From Anisakis pegreffii (lineage: Eukaryota; Nematoda; Chromadorea; Rhabditida; Anisakidae), in contig JAPYMA010003010.1 in the NCBI GenBank assembly GCA_035041965.1, forward strand, positions 148,707 to 212,706: 64,000 nucleotides of DNA, read 5' to 3'. Each line of letters starts with the position of its first letter. Position 1 is the stretch's first letter. A program made the position numbers and the translations under genes. The notes below the pieces were generated by a model, which was given only the letters and a program-made list of their open reading frames with translations, was not told the origin of the DNA and made no database searches. Shown here piece by piece: positions 25,901-39,342 of this stretch.

Positions 25901-28504
25901 GATTAGAGCATCATTTAACACTTTAACTTCATTAATAGGAAAGTCCGAAAACTGTACAGCAGCTATCAAACGAAGCTTACTGCTTATTCAAAATCGTATT
26001 TTCACTAAAATGTTATGAGACAGTTGATGACAAACCGTCATTGAAAATACATTTAAAAAAGTATGTTATTGTCTACTTTAACGGCGGAGCTTCGCCCAGT
26101 AATTCCTGTCATTCATCATGAATTTGCGATTTTAGTCGTGTCAATAAAATTTTGTTCCATTCATATCATTCCACGCTCTCTTATACAGTAAGTCGCTTCC
26201 GTGACGTGTCCTTAAATTTTATGTATATAAGTGACGACAGGAATAATAACAATAGTAATAATAATATTTATGATAATAATAGTAATATCGAAATGACAGT
26301 CGACTTCTGTTCAAATAATCCAAATATCATCCAGCCCTAATGATAATATCAATAATAATAGAAGCGAGTATGCCGTTCGTACTTTTATGCTGAGTCATCC
26401 TTATTGTATTAATGTGTTGATTTTTTCCATTGGTCTAGTGCGTTGAGAGCTTGCCTGAAAATTTCATCTGATAGTTTTAGATTTATGGAATTGTTGCAGG
26501 TGATTTCCAGTCGCTGCATAAATCGATAGTCACTCCCAGTTTCTGAAGACATTTTATCCATTAGCCATCAGCTAGTCATCAGGTTTTGCCGGCTGTATTA
26601 ATCGTTTAAATATCACACATCGGAAATCTCAGCCATCTTGTATATAGCGTTAAGTTGATTGGGTTCTTTTGGTTTGCCTTCGAGCCTCTCCGATTTTGAT
26701 TTTGAGTGAATACACATAGAATGGAAGACCGGAGATTCTGCAGAAAGATTTACTGTGTGTGTGATTAGGTTGAGGAAAGGCAACAACAAAAAATTGTTTG
26801 GAATGCGAGAAAAATTCTCTGAAATGTGATTGCTTTCAGACTTCTAGATGAGTTCGGTTATCTTGTTTTGTCGTTCCCGTTTCTCTTTAATTCATTCGTC
26901 AGCACCGTATTGCGCTAATTTTCTTGAGCAATCTGGTTGGAACCTTCGCAGCACATCGACAGCGTATATCTGGCCACATAGGTCCGCGTTGATAGAATTG
27001 ATGTGAACAGAAACCGGATTGTGTGTTGTGCATGAGTTGTTCACATGCTCACGCACCTGTTTGTAGATTACGACGACGACGACGACTCCTTTTCGTTGTT
27101 CTCTAATAGCACACAAAATCGTCATTTCATAAATCGTCTATTCATTTCCAATATTAAGTTCCACGTCTCCTCAATACAAATGCTCTGATCTGCTGCTGTT
27201 CGTTCGCGTGTATTATTTCGTGCACTTATTATGCACTGGTGGCGCTGTTTGCGATTATAATAGTTTTATTTTTTCAGTTTTTAGATTGATTAAAATCAAT
27301 TCAATGTATTTATTATAGATGTATGTATAGGACATATTGGAGAGCCGAGACTTTCGGTGGCTGTTTTGTTTTTCATCGTGCCACGTTGAGAGTGAATCTG
27401 TTGCTATGATCCAGGCATTTAAGCTCTTCGGAAAGTTATTACTCTTGATCAGCTGGAAAAGCTATTAGTTCTTCCTCAAATGGGCAAAAAAGAAATCGTT
27501 AGAAGATAATGTGTGATCTTAAGATAGAGAATAAATTTGCTAGCAACAGGAATGAAGTGTATCTTTAAGGTGTCTTGTGTTGAATTCGTTTACGGGATCC
27601 ATCATCTGTATAGATGTATGAGAAAACTTTTAGGAATCGTTAGAAACTGGGCGAATTTGATTCGAATGACTGAATGAAGATGTATAATTTTATGCGTGCG
27701 ATGTGTTTTGATGATGCTAACGATCGTATGCTTTCGGGCTTGTGTTGATTTGCTGCATCCAATTCGTATTTTTTGACGAAAATCTTTCGAATTTCGTTTG
27801 ATTGGTTTCGTTATTCCGTTTTTGCCACGTCACATGTCGAGCTATAGCCATTAAACTACTAGCATTTCTAGAACGTCGAATCTCATCGATATCCATCAAT
27901 TTTTTCATCAGTATCGAACACAAATCATTTCATATTAAGTATGTATGAACTATCGAAATAGTCTCAAGTCTTAAGATGGAATATATCTGTGAGCAGAACA
28001 TTTGTATAATAACAGTAACTGGATAATAGATACAAGCCGGATCATAGCCTGGCTCAGGCTCACAACATTAATGCTATTGGTACACCACTCGGTTTCAAGC
28101 AAAACTTTCCTCCGCGAACGGGAATAGCATTAATTTGTATAATACTTTTTGATTCAGAGATTGTTTACAAATTATGACGAATAACATTTTACTGTTATTT
28201 TAGTCATCATGTAATAGCGAAATTTTATTCGTGTATGATAGTGATGTTAGTGGTGTTCAGAGCCTAGTATTCTAATGGTAATGTTGTATCGTGAACAAAG
28301 GTTATTAGAAGGAATCGAACATGAGAAGACGATTCAATTGTTCACGAAGAATATGAATCTGCGTTTCGTTTTTCGTTCAACGTTTGTTATGATATAAAAC
28401 GTCATAATGAATATGTTTTCTATTATTTGATACGAATGAATTATTATTCAACGTTGTATTGCGTTATGATTGCAAAAGGCGTTAATTGTCACATTTTTGT
28501 TTAC
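22959..28504. other. about 5.5 kb without a supported gene
   Basis: The frames here are short and not linked by usable splice sites. Weak candidates are an exon-like stretch at 24922-24983 (plus, from an ATG directly after TTATCAG to CCAAG/GTACAT) and two minus frames at 26892-27125 and 27717-27923. None has a recognisable domain. It probably serves as upstream sequence for the divergently transcribed cysteine peptidase and the SMIM14-like gene. Confidence 0.4.
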
Positions 28505-28506
28505 AG
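28505..28506 (+). promoter_or_regulatory. probable trans-splice acceptor of the SMIM14-like gene
   Basis: TTGTTTACAG sits 59 bases before the ATG at 28566, with no coding exon upstream. Confidence 0.45.
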
Positions 28507-28565
28507 GTTTCTTGGCTTGGTTCTATTGAATTGAATAGAAGAAATTATTCAACAAATTAGTCAAA

Positions 28566-29386
28566 ATGAGTGACGATCCGTGTGAGTGTATTTTCAGTCA
28601 TGAAACAGCGATGAGACGACTCTTGTCGTTGGTTGGTTTTGCAGTCACTCGATTATTATTATTTTCGTTGTTTTTACTCTTATTATATTATTTGTTTGAT
28701 TGTTTTTACTGTTGCTGTTATCATCTGTTGTTGTCACTATTGCTACTATTTTTAATAGTGGCGATAATGGCTTAATGATGCTGAGGAAGAAGATATTTTG
28801 CAAAAGTTTTGATGAAATTGCAATTTCAGTTGCGTGATTCTCAAGGGTATTGCACCGACTCGGAATGTATCCAGGATGCACCGGGTCCTCAGGGTGCAGG
28901 TCTTCTGGCCGGTGGAAACAACTTGATGATGATAACGGTACTGTGGGCTATTATAGCGCTAGCGATGTTCTTCATGCGTCCAAATTCGATGCGTGCCAGA
29001 CCGGCCGAACCACCAAGCAAGCCAGGCCCGAGCCACGGCCCAGTTAGTGTTATTGGATTATTTGCGCTTTCCTTATCAGTTAATTGAAAGTCTCTTTTGT
29101 TTCGAATTAAATCAAGTTCGAGAATGTATGCAATTGCTGTGGTGGACTGATAGACAAACATAATTACATATTTACTGAATCTGACAATATCGTCATATCT
29201 CGCATCCCCCTTGTGCACTGCAAAAATTCGTTGGATATTCGTGATTAGCTCTATGAGCACTCCAATTTGATCTAGGTCTCATTCCGAAAGGCGGGGATAA
29301 CTTCATGACCTTTTCTTGCGAGTTTTGTTTGATTCACATATTGTTTAAAGGATGAGCGTGAACCGCCAGCTGGAGATGTGAATTAA
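28566..29386 (+). CDS. SMIM14: SMIM14-like small integral membrane protein
   Basis: The three exons are 28566-28631, 28830-29042 and 29351-29386, all phase 0, giving 104 aa. The N-terminus MSDDPCECIFSHETAMRRL, then SQGYCTDSECIQDAPGP, matches the conserved Cys-containing head of animal SMIM14. One membrane helix follows (NNLMMITVLWAIIALAMFF), then RPNSMRARPAEPPSKPG and a short exon ending EPPAGDVN, which mirrors the Pro-rich end of the vertebrate protein. The family is a small ER-associated single-pass protein of poorly known function. Reading through the second donor would add a spurious 15-residue tail and stop at 29087; the third exon is preferred because it restores the conserved C-terminus. 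An AATAAA 82 bases past the stop supports this end. Confidence 0.88.
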
Positions 29387-29467
29387 TACGGGCAGATTAT
29401 GGAGAATTTAATTGCATGATCATATTTAATGGAATGGAACAACAACAACAACAGTCAAACCAATCCC

Positions 29468-29473
29468 AATAAA
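29468..29473 (+). terminator. poly(A) signal of the SMIM14-like gene
   Basis: AATAAA lies 82 bases downstream of the stop codon at 29386. Confidence 0.55.
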
Positions 29474-32400
29474 GATCGCAGTTATTTATTCATCAATAAT
29501 ATTTGAATTGTGTTATTGGAAGGCGCATAGTAACGATAATTATCAAATTAATTATGGCAGTCATCATCATTATTAATGATAAAATTATAATAAGTATAAT
29601 ATAATGGCTACGATCAGAATTTGGTTTGGTTTTGATTTGGAGTTTGTTTGATACTGAGTTTATTGAGTATGACTGAGTTCGGTTGAGTTCGTTTTGCGAG
29701 CAAATGTCGTAATTGCTTTCCGTTTTTCTTGTTTCATGGTAATTTTCGCGCTTTATAAATGATCTTCTATATAAATTTATATTTACACTCAAGCGATAAT
29801 TTCCTGAATTCACTGAAAATGAATGCACGTGTTATGGCAATATTATGTTTTTCGTTTTCTTCCACTCTTCTGTAATCTATGATCCGTTGTATATGAATGA
29901 TAGTTTTTGATATATACATACGTTCACGAATTAAACAAATGAATATTAGTCGTTTAGCTGGACGATATGAATGCCAATTTTTGATTGCACCCACTCTACT
30001 GTCTTATAGATGTGATTTGTTTTGCGTTCATCTCATTTAAAAAAATGTTTGATTCATATTCAGTACAGTTTCGCTGTACGTTTCTGCACGTATTCAGTTA
30101 TTTGAGGCAGATGTTTATGAATATTTTATAAGTATATCGATTGGAGTGTATTATTTTATGCGGTGGTCATCGCGTGAAACTTTATTCTCTTTCTTTATTC
30201 GCAATCTTTATTGTGTTCTTCGGAAGGCCGTTCATGGAGCCAAATTTGTAATTTTGTATCATAGACGTTATTGTATTTTATTTCAGCTTACCGTCATTTT
30301 TCTCGTTGTTTCCTTTGGGCTCGTTCGACTTTTTTGTTGTAATTCTATGTATTTTTTTTTCTTTCCCACTGATTCATGTTCAGTTTCGAAGAATTTTTTG
30401 GTGGATTTCTTAAATTTTCTTCCGAAAAACTGACAAAAAATACTTTGCTTTCTGTTTGAATATTGATCTGTCCAAAACTTTTTGTATCATAATATATTAT
30501 AATATTTTAAATGGTGTTATGATCTGTAATATTTTCCTCGGATAATTCATCGTATTTTTCAAATGATTTCTTCTTCGGCGATATTGATCAATGATAATTA
30601 TAATAATAATAATAATGAACGAGTTTCATGTTTTTTTTGTCGATTTCTTATCTTATCTATTTCCTTCACATGAATGACTTTGGTACAATCTTTCCGTTTA
30701 GCAGGCTTGACCATAATACCATCGATCCAGCCATCCATCCGTAATTACTCCACTTTGTGTCTGTAATCAAATCAGCCAAAATGTTACTCAGTTGAATTGT
30801 CTTCGTTCGAATTTTTATCGTGAAAAATGTTTCAATTCATTTCACAAAAGCATTTCGCGTTCTACCACCACATCATTTATCATATACGTGTGCCTTGAAT
30901 CATCGTAACGTAGTCAGTTTCGCTATCGTTAGCCTTTCCAAGTGGAGTTTCGAAATGATCAAATCGCTATTACTGCTGCTTGCAATCTATCTTCTAACAT
31001 TTGTTCACCTGTTCGAAATAAGCTTGTGTCTGTGATCGGAACCATCTTTCCTTAAAACTCTCATATCTAATCATCTGTATTGTATGATCATGAGCCATAA
31101 GTGTCATATAAATTCTTGTCGAATAAATTAATGAATCATTTCATTAATTCGTTCACATTCTAATCAACTTTTACTAAGGTTCAGCCTACTATCGAATGGG
31201 AGCCACTCCCATTTCCCGGCTACCTTCTTCCAACCGGAATTTTGAACAAATTAATTGAAAATATGTAATCTGCAGATAGATCGTGAATAACGTTCGGTTA
31301 TTCAGAGGGAGGGAGGATCGATTTGACTGATTGAATGACCTTTTATGGAGTAGTAGTTATCTGTGATAAAGATAAGTGAGCGTATGACCAGAAGTTATTC
31401 AACTTTCCAGGCTCAAAACATTTCAGATTCCGATTTGATTTCGAATTAGTGAATGATCGTTTTGATGTTAATGCAAATATGTCGACTGAATCAATGAGAA
31501 ATGACGAGAAATTTTTTGCAGAACGTAAGATGACAGTCAATCCTCGTCCGTTTTGGGCTTGATTTGGGCTCTGCACGGATTACTAACTGCACAGATAACT
31601 ACATATGTTCACATTATGATATCCCCTTATCACCTTTCAAATTGTACCCAATTCTATGACTGTTTACCATTTGAATGCACCTTCGAAATGTTTGCGTGTA
31701 TTTCTGCTGCTGATTTCCTTTTTCGTCCATCGATTAATTTGGTTTTTTCTTTTGTTTCATATCGGTTTGGAGACATTTTTACTTCGTTTTCATCATTATC
31801 AAATGACTGAAAGAAATGCCAAACAATAAATAATTCCAACCGACTTTGAGTTTTCATTAAAAGTGATCATAACAACTCAATAGTTGTATACATATTGGAA
31901 AGAGTAACAAACCATGCAGCTTCGGTCACAAATCATGATGTGAATGTTTTAAAGGATATCTGCATTTCTAGCGCATTTCGTTGGTTCAGCGTGTTGTGTA
32001 TGCTGCAGTGTAATGTAATCACAATCAATAGGGCATTTTCGATTCCATTTAGACACATACATCAATCCATTTAGATATTCAGAGAGGCATTGATTTCATC
32101 ACGTTTTGCAACAAACATGGTTATAGAATTAACAGAATTACAAAACAACTTGATAAGGTTTAAGCTTACTCGATGTTTGATGGCATTTCGCTGATCGTAC
32201 AGTTTCAAAGGGGATCTGGTAAAATCGGGCAGGCGGCAATAAATGTTTGTTAAAGAAGGGGAGAGAGCATCGTCTTCATCAACGCCATTCAGTTGGACTC
32301 GGATTTATTGCGAATTTCGATGAGATGTTACCGGAGATGGGCACGCTACCTGAAAGACCGTATCTTCGCTATCGTCGATCCGCTAAAATCAAAAAAATGT

Positions 32401-33264
32401 TTGATCCCCGCAAAAGAATGCTTTGTCAAAGCTGTCGTCACATCATGCTTAATCATGAGATATAGTGACTTTCAATTAAGCCAACTATCTCACGCTATGC
32501 ATTTTGATCTCCTGTTCGATCATCACGCAAACGATTTCAATACAAGGTATTTTCACCTTTTGGATATTCATATAAGGTAATACTGCTTCATCAACTGTTT
32601 CTTTCCAGAGTTATGCCGTTATTCAGCAGTTATGACGTGACAGTTTCATATTAACCACAATTTACGGAAAAGAATTCAGTACCGAATTCAGTGCAACGAT
32701 AATAAACATTCCACTGTGCCTTTGAATCAATCAAGGAATAATATAATTTCTATACATTATCATATCAGATGATTTGTCTTTATCTGTCACAGTGCAATGA
32801 CCTTTCGTACAGTTCGACCGAGTGTGTTTTGTATGATGAATAGGATGGACGGATATGAGTGGATATATTCAACTGTCAACAGTTCAGCAATTGTTGGTAG
32901 ATAAAGATGAATGGAGATAAACGACGTGAGATGATATTTGGATCATTAGAGAAGGCCAGCTGGTTGATCGCTCCTCTCAATCATCCATACAGAAATATAC
33001 AGCATATCACTTCAATCATTTTGTCTTACATTATGAACGAATAATGCAAAAGTTCAAATGTGACAAATTCATGATAAATCTCATCCCAAAGTCTTTATCT
33101 CACTTCTAATGTCATATCGCTGTTGTGGTCTGTTGCAGTGGTAGTTCACTCTTGCGATGGGACATTACCACGACTTGTTTGGATATATTCGTCATTATTG
33201 GATGCTCGTTGATTTAGCGATTATCAATTGTTAGTGGTTCTATTATCAGTTGGAATCTTATCAT

Positions 33265-33600
33265 AAAATTATTGAAAGTGATATCAATCACTTAATTAGT
33301 CCAATGTTAGATTTGAAATTTGCATTATCGTTGTTGTAGATCAGCACATTAACCATACGATCGAATGAACGAAGACAAGAGAGTGTGTGTACAGGCATGA
33401 GAATTTGATGAGTATTCGATCTGAACGTTCGATTAAAAGAATGAGAAAATGACTGCAAGAGAATACGTCCAATGTAGGAAAGTGATGAGAGCGACAATGG
33501 TAGTCGGAAAAGAATGAAAATTCATTCGAGACTAGCTCAATTCAATGTATCATCCGAACGAATGCTTAGAAATCTTCATCAATTACTGAAATGTTGTGTG
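33265..33600 (+). repeat. dispersed repeat family A, long copy 1
   Basis: It starts GAAAGTGATATCAATCA and carries GACAAGAGAGTGTG, GAATGAGAAAATGACTGCAA, AAGTGATGAGAGCGA and GGAAAAGAATGAAAATTCA. It is colinear over about 300 bp with 36225-36590. Confidence 0.85.
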
Positions 33601-36221
33601 CAGATATCGATATCATTATAACTTCTGAACGCAGTTGGTGATATTCGAGAGCTTCCGAGAAGATTTAGCATTTCAACATTAGATTCAAAATCTTTTGAGT
33701 TATTCCAGATCCGCTTTTCAAATTAACAAAATGATGTGCAGCAACGAATTAAGAAGAAGAAAAGATGAGGCATTGAGAAATTATTTCACTTCATCGATTC
33801 AGCGATTTCAGCAGCGCAACTTCTGTTTGTTAAGCACCACACGTCATGAACATGTTCATTTCAACTCATATGCTCGTTAAATGAACAAGTTTTGAAAATG
33901 TCAAGAAAATTACGCAAAAAACAGATGATAAATTGTCAAAATGGTGAGGTAATAACGATGAACATTCATGCATGCTATCATGTTTGCCTTTTCCTGATCG
34001 AATCATTTCGCATTTTCACTAATTTTCTTGCTGACTCTGAATTGTTTTGACATTTCGTGCACGGTTTGAAGTCACGAAAAACCATTGTTCAAACGATCTA
34101 CAACACTATGAATGCAATAATTGTACGAGTGGTTTCGCGTTTGCGTTCTGAATGTGTAGATTCGTTAATTTAGACGACTTTGATTCAATTCTTCACTTAT
34201 TGTGTGGGTTATCGTCATGGTTATCGCTGGTGTTATTGTTGTGATTAGTCACTATCACAATAAGTGTTGATGTGCATGAACCAACCGTTTGACTTGATTC
34301 ACTCGCTGTTTTCATTAAAATGTCAATTTGAAATTCAACAATTGGTTCAACAAGGCAATTTGATAAAGAAGAGATATGTATCACTGTGCCGTGATATCAA
34401 CGCTATCTCATTCAGAAACACAAACACGAAATTGCAATCCAATACCACTGTATCACCACATTTAGTATGTCTCTTTGCATCACCATCTTATGAAAGCTCA
34501 CAAAGACGTATGAATGACAAATCCATCCATGATGAACTAATAGATGCATCCACTAAACTTGATCATTCGATTATCTCACATCAGTTGTAAACTTTTTGAA
34601 TTTTCACCGTTCTCTACGTTCAACAATCTGAGACGGATAGCAAACGGTCACCCCACCGAATCCTTTCTTTATCACCATTAATAATCAGAAGAATAGTGGA
34701 CGTGATGAGATAAACTCACTCAAATTCATGACCATATTCATGGTCGTCGGTCGCATTGTTTTGACATGATTACTTCGTTTATTGTTCGTTTTTTTTTTGC
34801 TCCAAATTCCGTGAGAGCAATTAATCATTGGCGGTGTTTCGAGTGCTGTTTGATTGCGACTTGAATTTGATTTTGATATCGGTTCGGTTTAATCCCTTCT
34901 TCTGGATGCATGAATTTGTGGTGATTGCTTTGTGAACGGTTCTGATCATGTAACAAATACACCGTTTTTAATTTTACTTCTTTTCAGAAGTATGATCTGC
35001 TGTTTTTTCTTTCGTTATGTCTCAAATATTCCATTTTGTATTTGTGCGAACGAAATTTTCACACAAAATTAAATGACGAAGATATAAATTTGCCATAAAA
35101 TCTTCAAACGAACAGTTTTACGACTCAATTTGAGTGCTTCTTTTAGGTTTCATTCAACCTTCATTCACCTCTCTAATTTGCTCTTAATTTGGTGTAAGTT
35201 TCATTGACTGTTTTCTCGTGCATTGACTTTCGCTTATCTTACAACAACAACCACCGAAAGCTTTCATTTTGTTCCGGCGATCACATCGTGAGCATTTCTG
35301 ATCAGTTTTGTTCTAGGATAGCTAAGGCGCAGTTGAGAAGTCTTAGGTCTTTGTGGAGAAGAAATTGAATTTCATCAACTCAGATTTTGAGAAGCTCCAA
35401 TGATTAGGAGATAAAAAAACCATCTCGCTGATATTTTCCTGAATTCCGCCTCACTTCGACCGATGATCAATAAACGAAAAATTTGGAGGTATTCATTTGG
35501 TTGTTTGTTGAATAATCTCGGATCTCGGATATTTAATAATTACATTCAGATTATGAGAAATATCAGCGATTGAGAGAGAATGTGATGAAAGAAAAATAAA
35601 ATATGATACGTAACAGCAACGGTTCAACCCAAATCCGTGGATATGTCACTGTTATTGATCCATGAGCAAAGTTTTTGCTGGTTCTTTCAAAAAATTTTAT
35701 CGAATATTTGTGTCTTTTTTGCGATCTCATTTCAATCGTTTCAGTTATACTTTTTCGCTGCATTCAGATTTCATTTTTGTTCCATTTTTATATTGCTTTC
35801 ATTTATTATTCTCTCATTCAGTTGTTCTTAATGATTTTCCTTATCATTAATATTATTATTTTTATTTGGAAGTTGGTCTGATTCAAGTTATTGCAATTTT
35901 GCCTGTGTTTATTCAATCATTTCATCAGCAGCAATCATACGTATGAGACTGAATTCATTACGATTGTGTTTAGAAATATCACCTCATCGTTGTCAATCCA
36001 TTACTTTCACTAGCATTTGCCTCTTTTCTTGGTATGGTTCTAAGAAGAGCCCAACCAATCAGTTATCGTACGATATTACTAGAAAAGCGTCTCAATCAAG
36101 TCTTTCTGAATTCTGTGGTGCTTAGAGCGATGCTCATTTATCAATGAGCTTGAAGATGTTCACTCATTTGGCAATCCCATTAATATCTCCAATCATTTTT
36201 GTTATGGTACAAAGCGTATTG

Positions 36222-36590
36222 CAATTTGATCGAAAGTGATATCAATCAGTCAAGCAGTACAATATTAAGTTTGATATGCGTATTGTTGTTATTGTCGATG
36301 ACCAGCATTTGAACAATAGAATCGTTTAACAACAAGAGAGTTTGAGAGAGCGTATGCACAGGTATGAGAATTTGATGGGAATTCGATTTGAACATTTAAC
36401 GGAGAGAATGAGAAAATGACTGCAAGAGAGCACTTTCGATAGATGAAAGTAATGAGAGCGATTATGATACATCGGAAAAGAATGAAAATTCAGCGGAGAA
36501 CATCTAAATGCAATGTATTACGAGAAAAAAGGTGGCGGAATCTCATCAGTTGCTTAAACGTTGCACATTTATGCTTCAGCATTATCATGT
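36222..36590 (+). repeat. dispersed repeat family A, long copy 2
   Basis: It is colinear with 33265-33600, sharing AAAGTGATATCAATCA at the start, ATGAGAATTTGATG in the middle, GAATGAGAAAATGACTGCAA, and CGGAAAAGAATGAAAATTCA near the end. It has the same orientation and lies about 2.95 kb downstream. Confidence 0.85.
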
Positions 36591-39338
36591 TGAGTTGAAT
36601 TCAAGCGTATTCATATGTCACATGCATAGGAATGAGCCAAATTGAACATCAGATTGCAAATCAGTCAGTCACATTAGATATCGTATAAATCGAAAAAATG
36701 TTGCAGAAATTATACGTGTCGCACTCGGATAGAAAACTACTGGATAGAACTGAATAATTTCACAGATATTTTGACTCGTTTGATTTCAAAAGCACTTCCT
36801 GCTTCTCCCGAGAATGGGCCACTCATGGCCATCTTATGCAAGATCGATTGCAGTCGTGAATGATGCACTCAATGAATTTCTCTTAAATATGGCTAGTAGT
36901 TTAGGATATCGATGGAAATTGCGAGAGGTTATTTATTGCCATATCGTTTCGCATTCGTGGCAATAAATTTCTGCTGAAACGACTTCAGTTCTTAGGTCGT
37001 TATTCGTCTGGCACTGAATAATTTATGACGAACGAATCCTTAGTGACACTTCGGCAAACTCTTCAACACTTGTTCTGCCTAGCTGCTTCGAAAGAAAAAC
37101 ACGAATAGGAATACATATGATGAACGGTAGATCGTTAAGATTCTGAAAAAAAGTGATGCAAAATGAACATTTCCTCATTAAACGATAGAAATGATTCGTT
37201 GAGTTCATTGCAAGTCCAAAAAAAAAACATTCGATATTATGGAATTCATCAATGAATTAGTTAGATAAGGAATTGTTTCCATTCGGTTATCACGCAAAGA
37301 TCAGTGCTTTTGCGAAATGTTTAAGAGACTTTGAAGCATTTCTGTATTCATGATGGGAATCAATGACTGGTGGTGACCTTTCGTCGTTCGTCTCGCGCGT
37401 TAAGAATCTTATCTAGTCAACGATTCTGTGGAATCTGTCGCCTTTATCAATAAGGACATCATCGCTGTGATCAGCCAGTCATGATCATGAACCGTTGTTG
37501 TAAGTGATTGATTCATAAACTAATTAAATCTATGGCGTTGAGTCCAGAATCGCACTCGTTCACCAAAGCATATTCAGACAGTTCGTTCACTCTTCATTTA
37601 CTACTACTACTTTGGTATGGTGACTGCTGATTTTTGTTTTTCAAATAACAGCGATTTGTAATTGACAACGACAATGATTGACATTGATGACAGTAATGTT
37701 CGTGAAATCAGATGATCGATTGGGAGCTGCTGCATCAGTTTAGCTGGTAATGATCTGAAACAATCGGGCAAGAACCCAATCATGACCGAATTCATTTGAG
37801 AGAATCTTGGACTTATGATGTTGGATGATGAAATCTTTCGCAAAACATTGAAATCTGCGATAGTAAAAGTTTGAAGTGATTAATGAAGTGAACGTCTCAA
37901 TCGGTGATTAATGCACTGAAAACCTTTTCAGAAAACGGAATCACTTGTGCTGCAAATTGAAATGTCCAACACGAAACAAAGCAAAACAAACAACAAAAAA
38001 AAACGGCAAGAAACTAATGTGAGATAATAAAAGTAGTAATAGTCATAAACCGGTTAAAAATGATCAACCGTAATTTAGATTCGTTCAATCATGCAAGGGC
38101 GAAGGTCACCCACACATATAAATATGATGGCGTTTACCTGCCAATATATAGGCGAATATTCTCACTAAAGGTGAACTTTCTTCGCGGAACAATCCTACTG
38201 CAGTAATAACCACAATATTGTTGTCATTCATTCAAAAGTACAGTTGATCTCTTATGTAACGTCATTTGTTTTGCGTATTGATTGCCGGAGAATTTTTTAA
38301 AATATCAAATTTTTTTTCACACTTCATTCACACAATTTTTGTTTCCTTCTTTGAAATCGATCGTGAGTGCAATACTTCTTTCGGAGACATGTTCATTTCT
38401 TCAATTTTTTTCGCCTTCTTCAAATTTCATTGCTATTATTATCGGTTTCACAGTAAAAATGATCACTAATACAAAGAGAATTACCTGTAATTTGTTGTTG
38501 TTGTTGAACCTTTCTTGCTTTATGTTTATCATTACATATAATTTTCAATGTGTTGAATTACGTGAATGCGTTCAAATAGAATGAAAGTAATGTATTATTA
38601 AGAGGAATGGAATAGTTTCTTGAATATGGCCAAATTTTTGTATTTCTTACAGCCGTTTGATTACAATACAGTGAATAACAATTTCTATCTGAAAATCAGA
38701 GTGAAGAAATACAGAATTAACGATCATTTTGCGGGAATTTTTTTTTTCATTTTCACATTGTGAAATGAATCATTTTGGGTCAATGAATCATATCACATGT
38801 TATGAATGGGATTCGTATCTTCTTCGCGAACCATCATTAGAGAATTTTTTGTTTCATTTTCATTATTTCCATCATTCACGAAAATTTTGTTTGTGTGCTG
38901 AATATTGATTCACAATGTTTTCCTTATTTGTAATCTTCCGGATAAGCGATATTGATGTTTCGTTCGTACTGTAATTATTGTCATTGTATGTTCATCAATA
39001 ACTGATCCGTGAAAAAGTTTTGCTTTAACTCGAAGACCAAATAGAGAGTCAGTCATGTGTTGTGAGTCGAGTTACGGGTCGTTTGAGAGCTGTAGATTCG
39101 AGTGATCGTTAGAAAGAGCTCGATTTGAACAAGGCGATTAATTGCCTCATTTTAACCTCAATTGATTTTTTAATTGTTCGTTTGCGTTTTAATTAACCAT
39201 TATCGTGTTATGGTTATTGCTGTTCGTGAGGAACAGCTCGTTATATTGCATATAATGACTTCGATAATCGATCTCATATCTTATCCTATCGAAATGATAG
39301 TGTGAATTTTTGTAGGGTCACTCTGCGTGCCACTCTTC

Positions 39339-39340
39339 AG
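39339..39340 (+). promoter_or_regulatory. probable trans-splice acceptor of the PTR gene
   Basis: CCACTCTTCAG is followed after two bases by the ATG at 39343, an extremely short 5' UTR typical of spliced-leader messages. Confidence 0.45.
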
Positions 39341-39342
39341 TG

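Larger units (their letters stand above)
29474..39338. other. about 10 kb without a supported gene
   Basis: Apart from two long family A repeats, I find only short frames. The stretch 32240-32580 has higher GC than its surroundings and is open in two frames, and 30820-31035 ends with a strongly hydrophobic run (IKSLLLLLAIYLLTFVHLF). Neither has flanking splice signals or a domain that I can defend. Confidence 0.4.

Noticed and set aside
26085..26105. Short palindrome GGCGGAGCTTCGCC
   Set aside because: A single imperfect 14-bp palindrome with no repeat copies or flanking gene; likely chance.
29493..29828. 111-codon minus frame with a C-terminal hydrophobic segment
   Set aside because: It is built from AT microsatellite sequence (Ile/Asn/Ser runs), overlaps the 3' flank of the SMIM14-like gene and has no splice or start context.
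32247..32580. Two overlapping plus frames in a slightly GC-richer patch, one with a CxxC pair
   Set aside because: Both frames are open, neither resembles a known transposase or zinc-finger family, and no splice partners were seen. It may be a decayed element, but that cannot be supported.
34264..34590. 108-codon plus frame in the 10-kb gene-poor stretch
   Set aside because: No domain, no flanking acceptor and ordinary AT-rich composition; a chance ORF is more likely.
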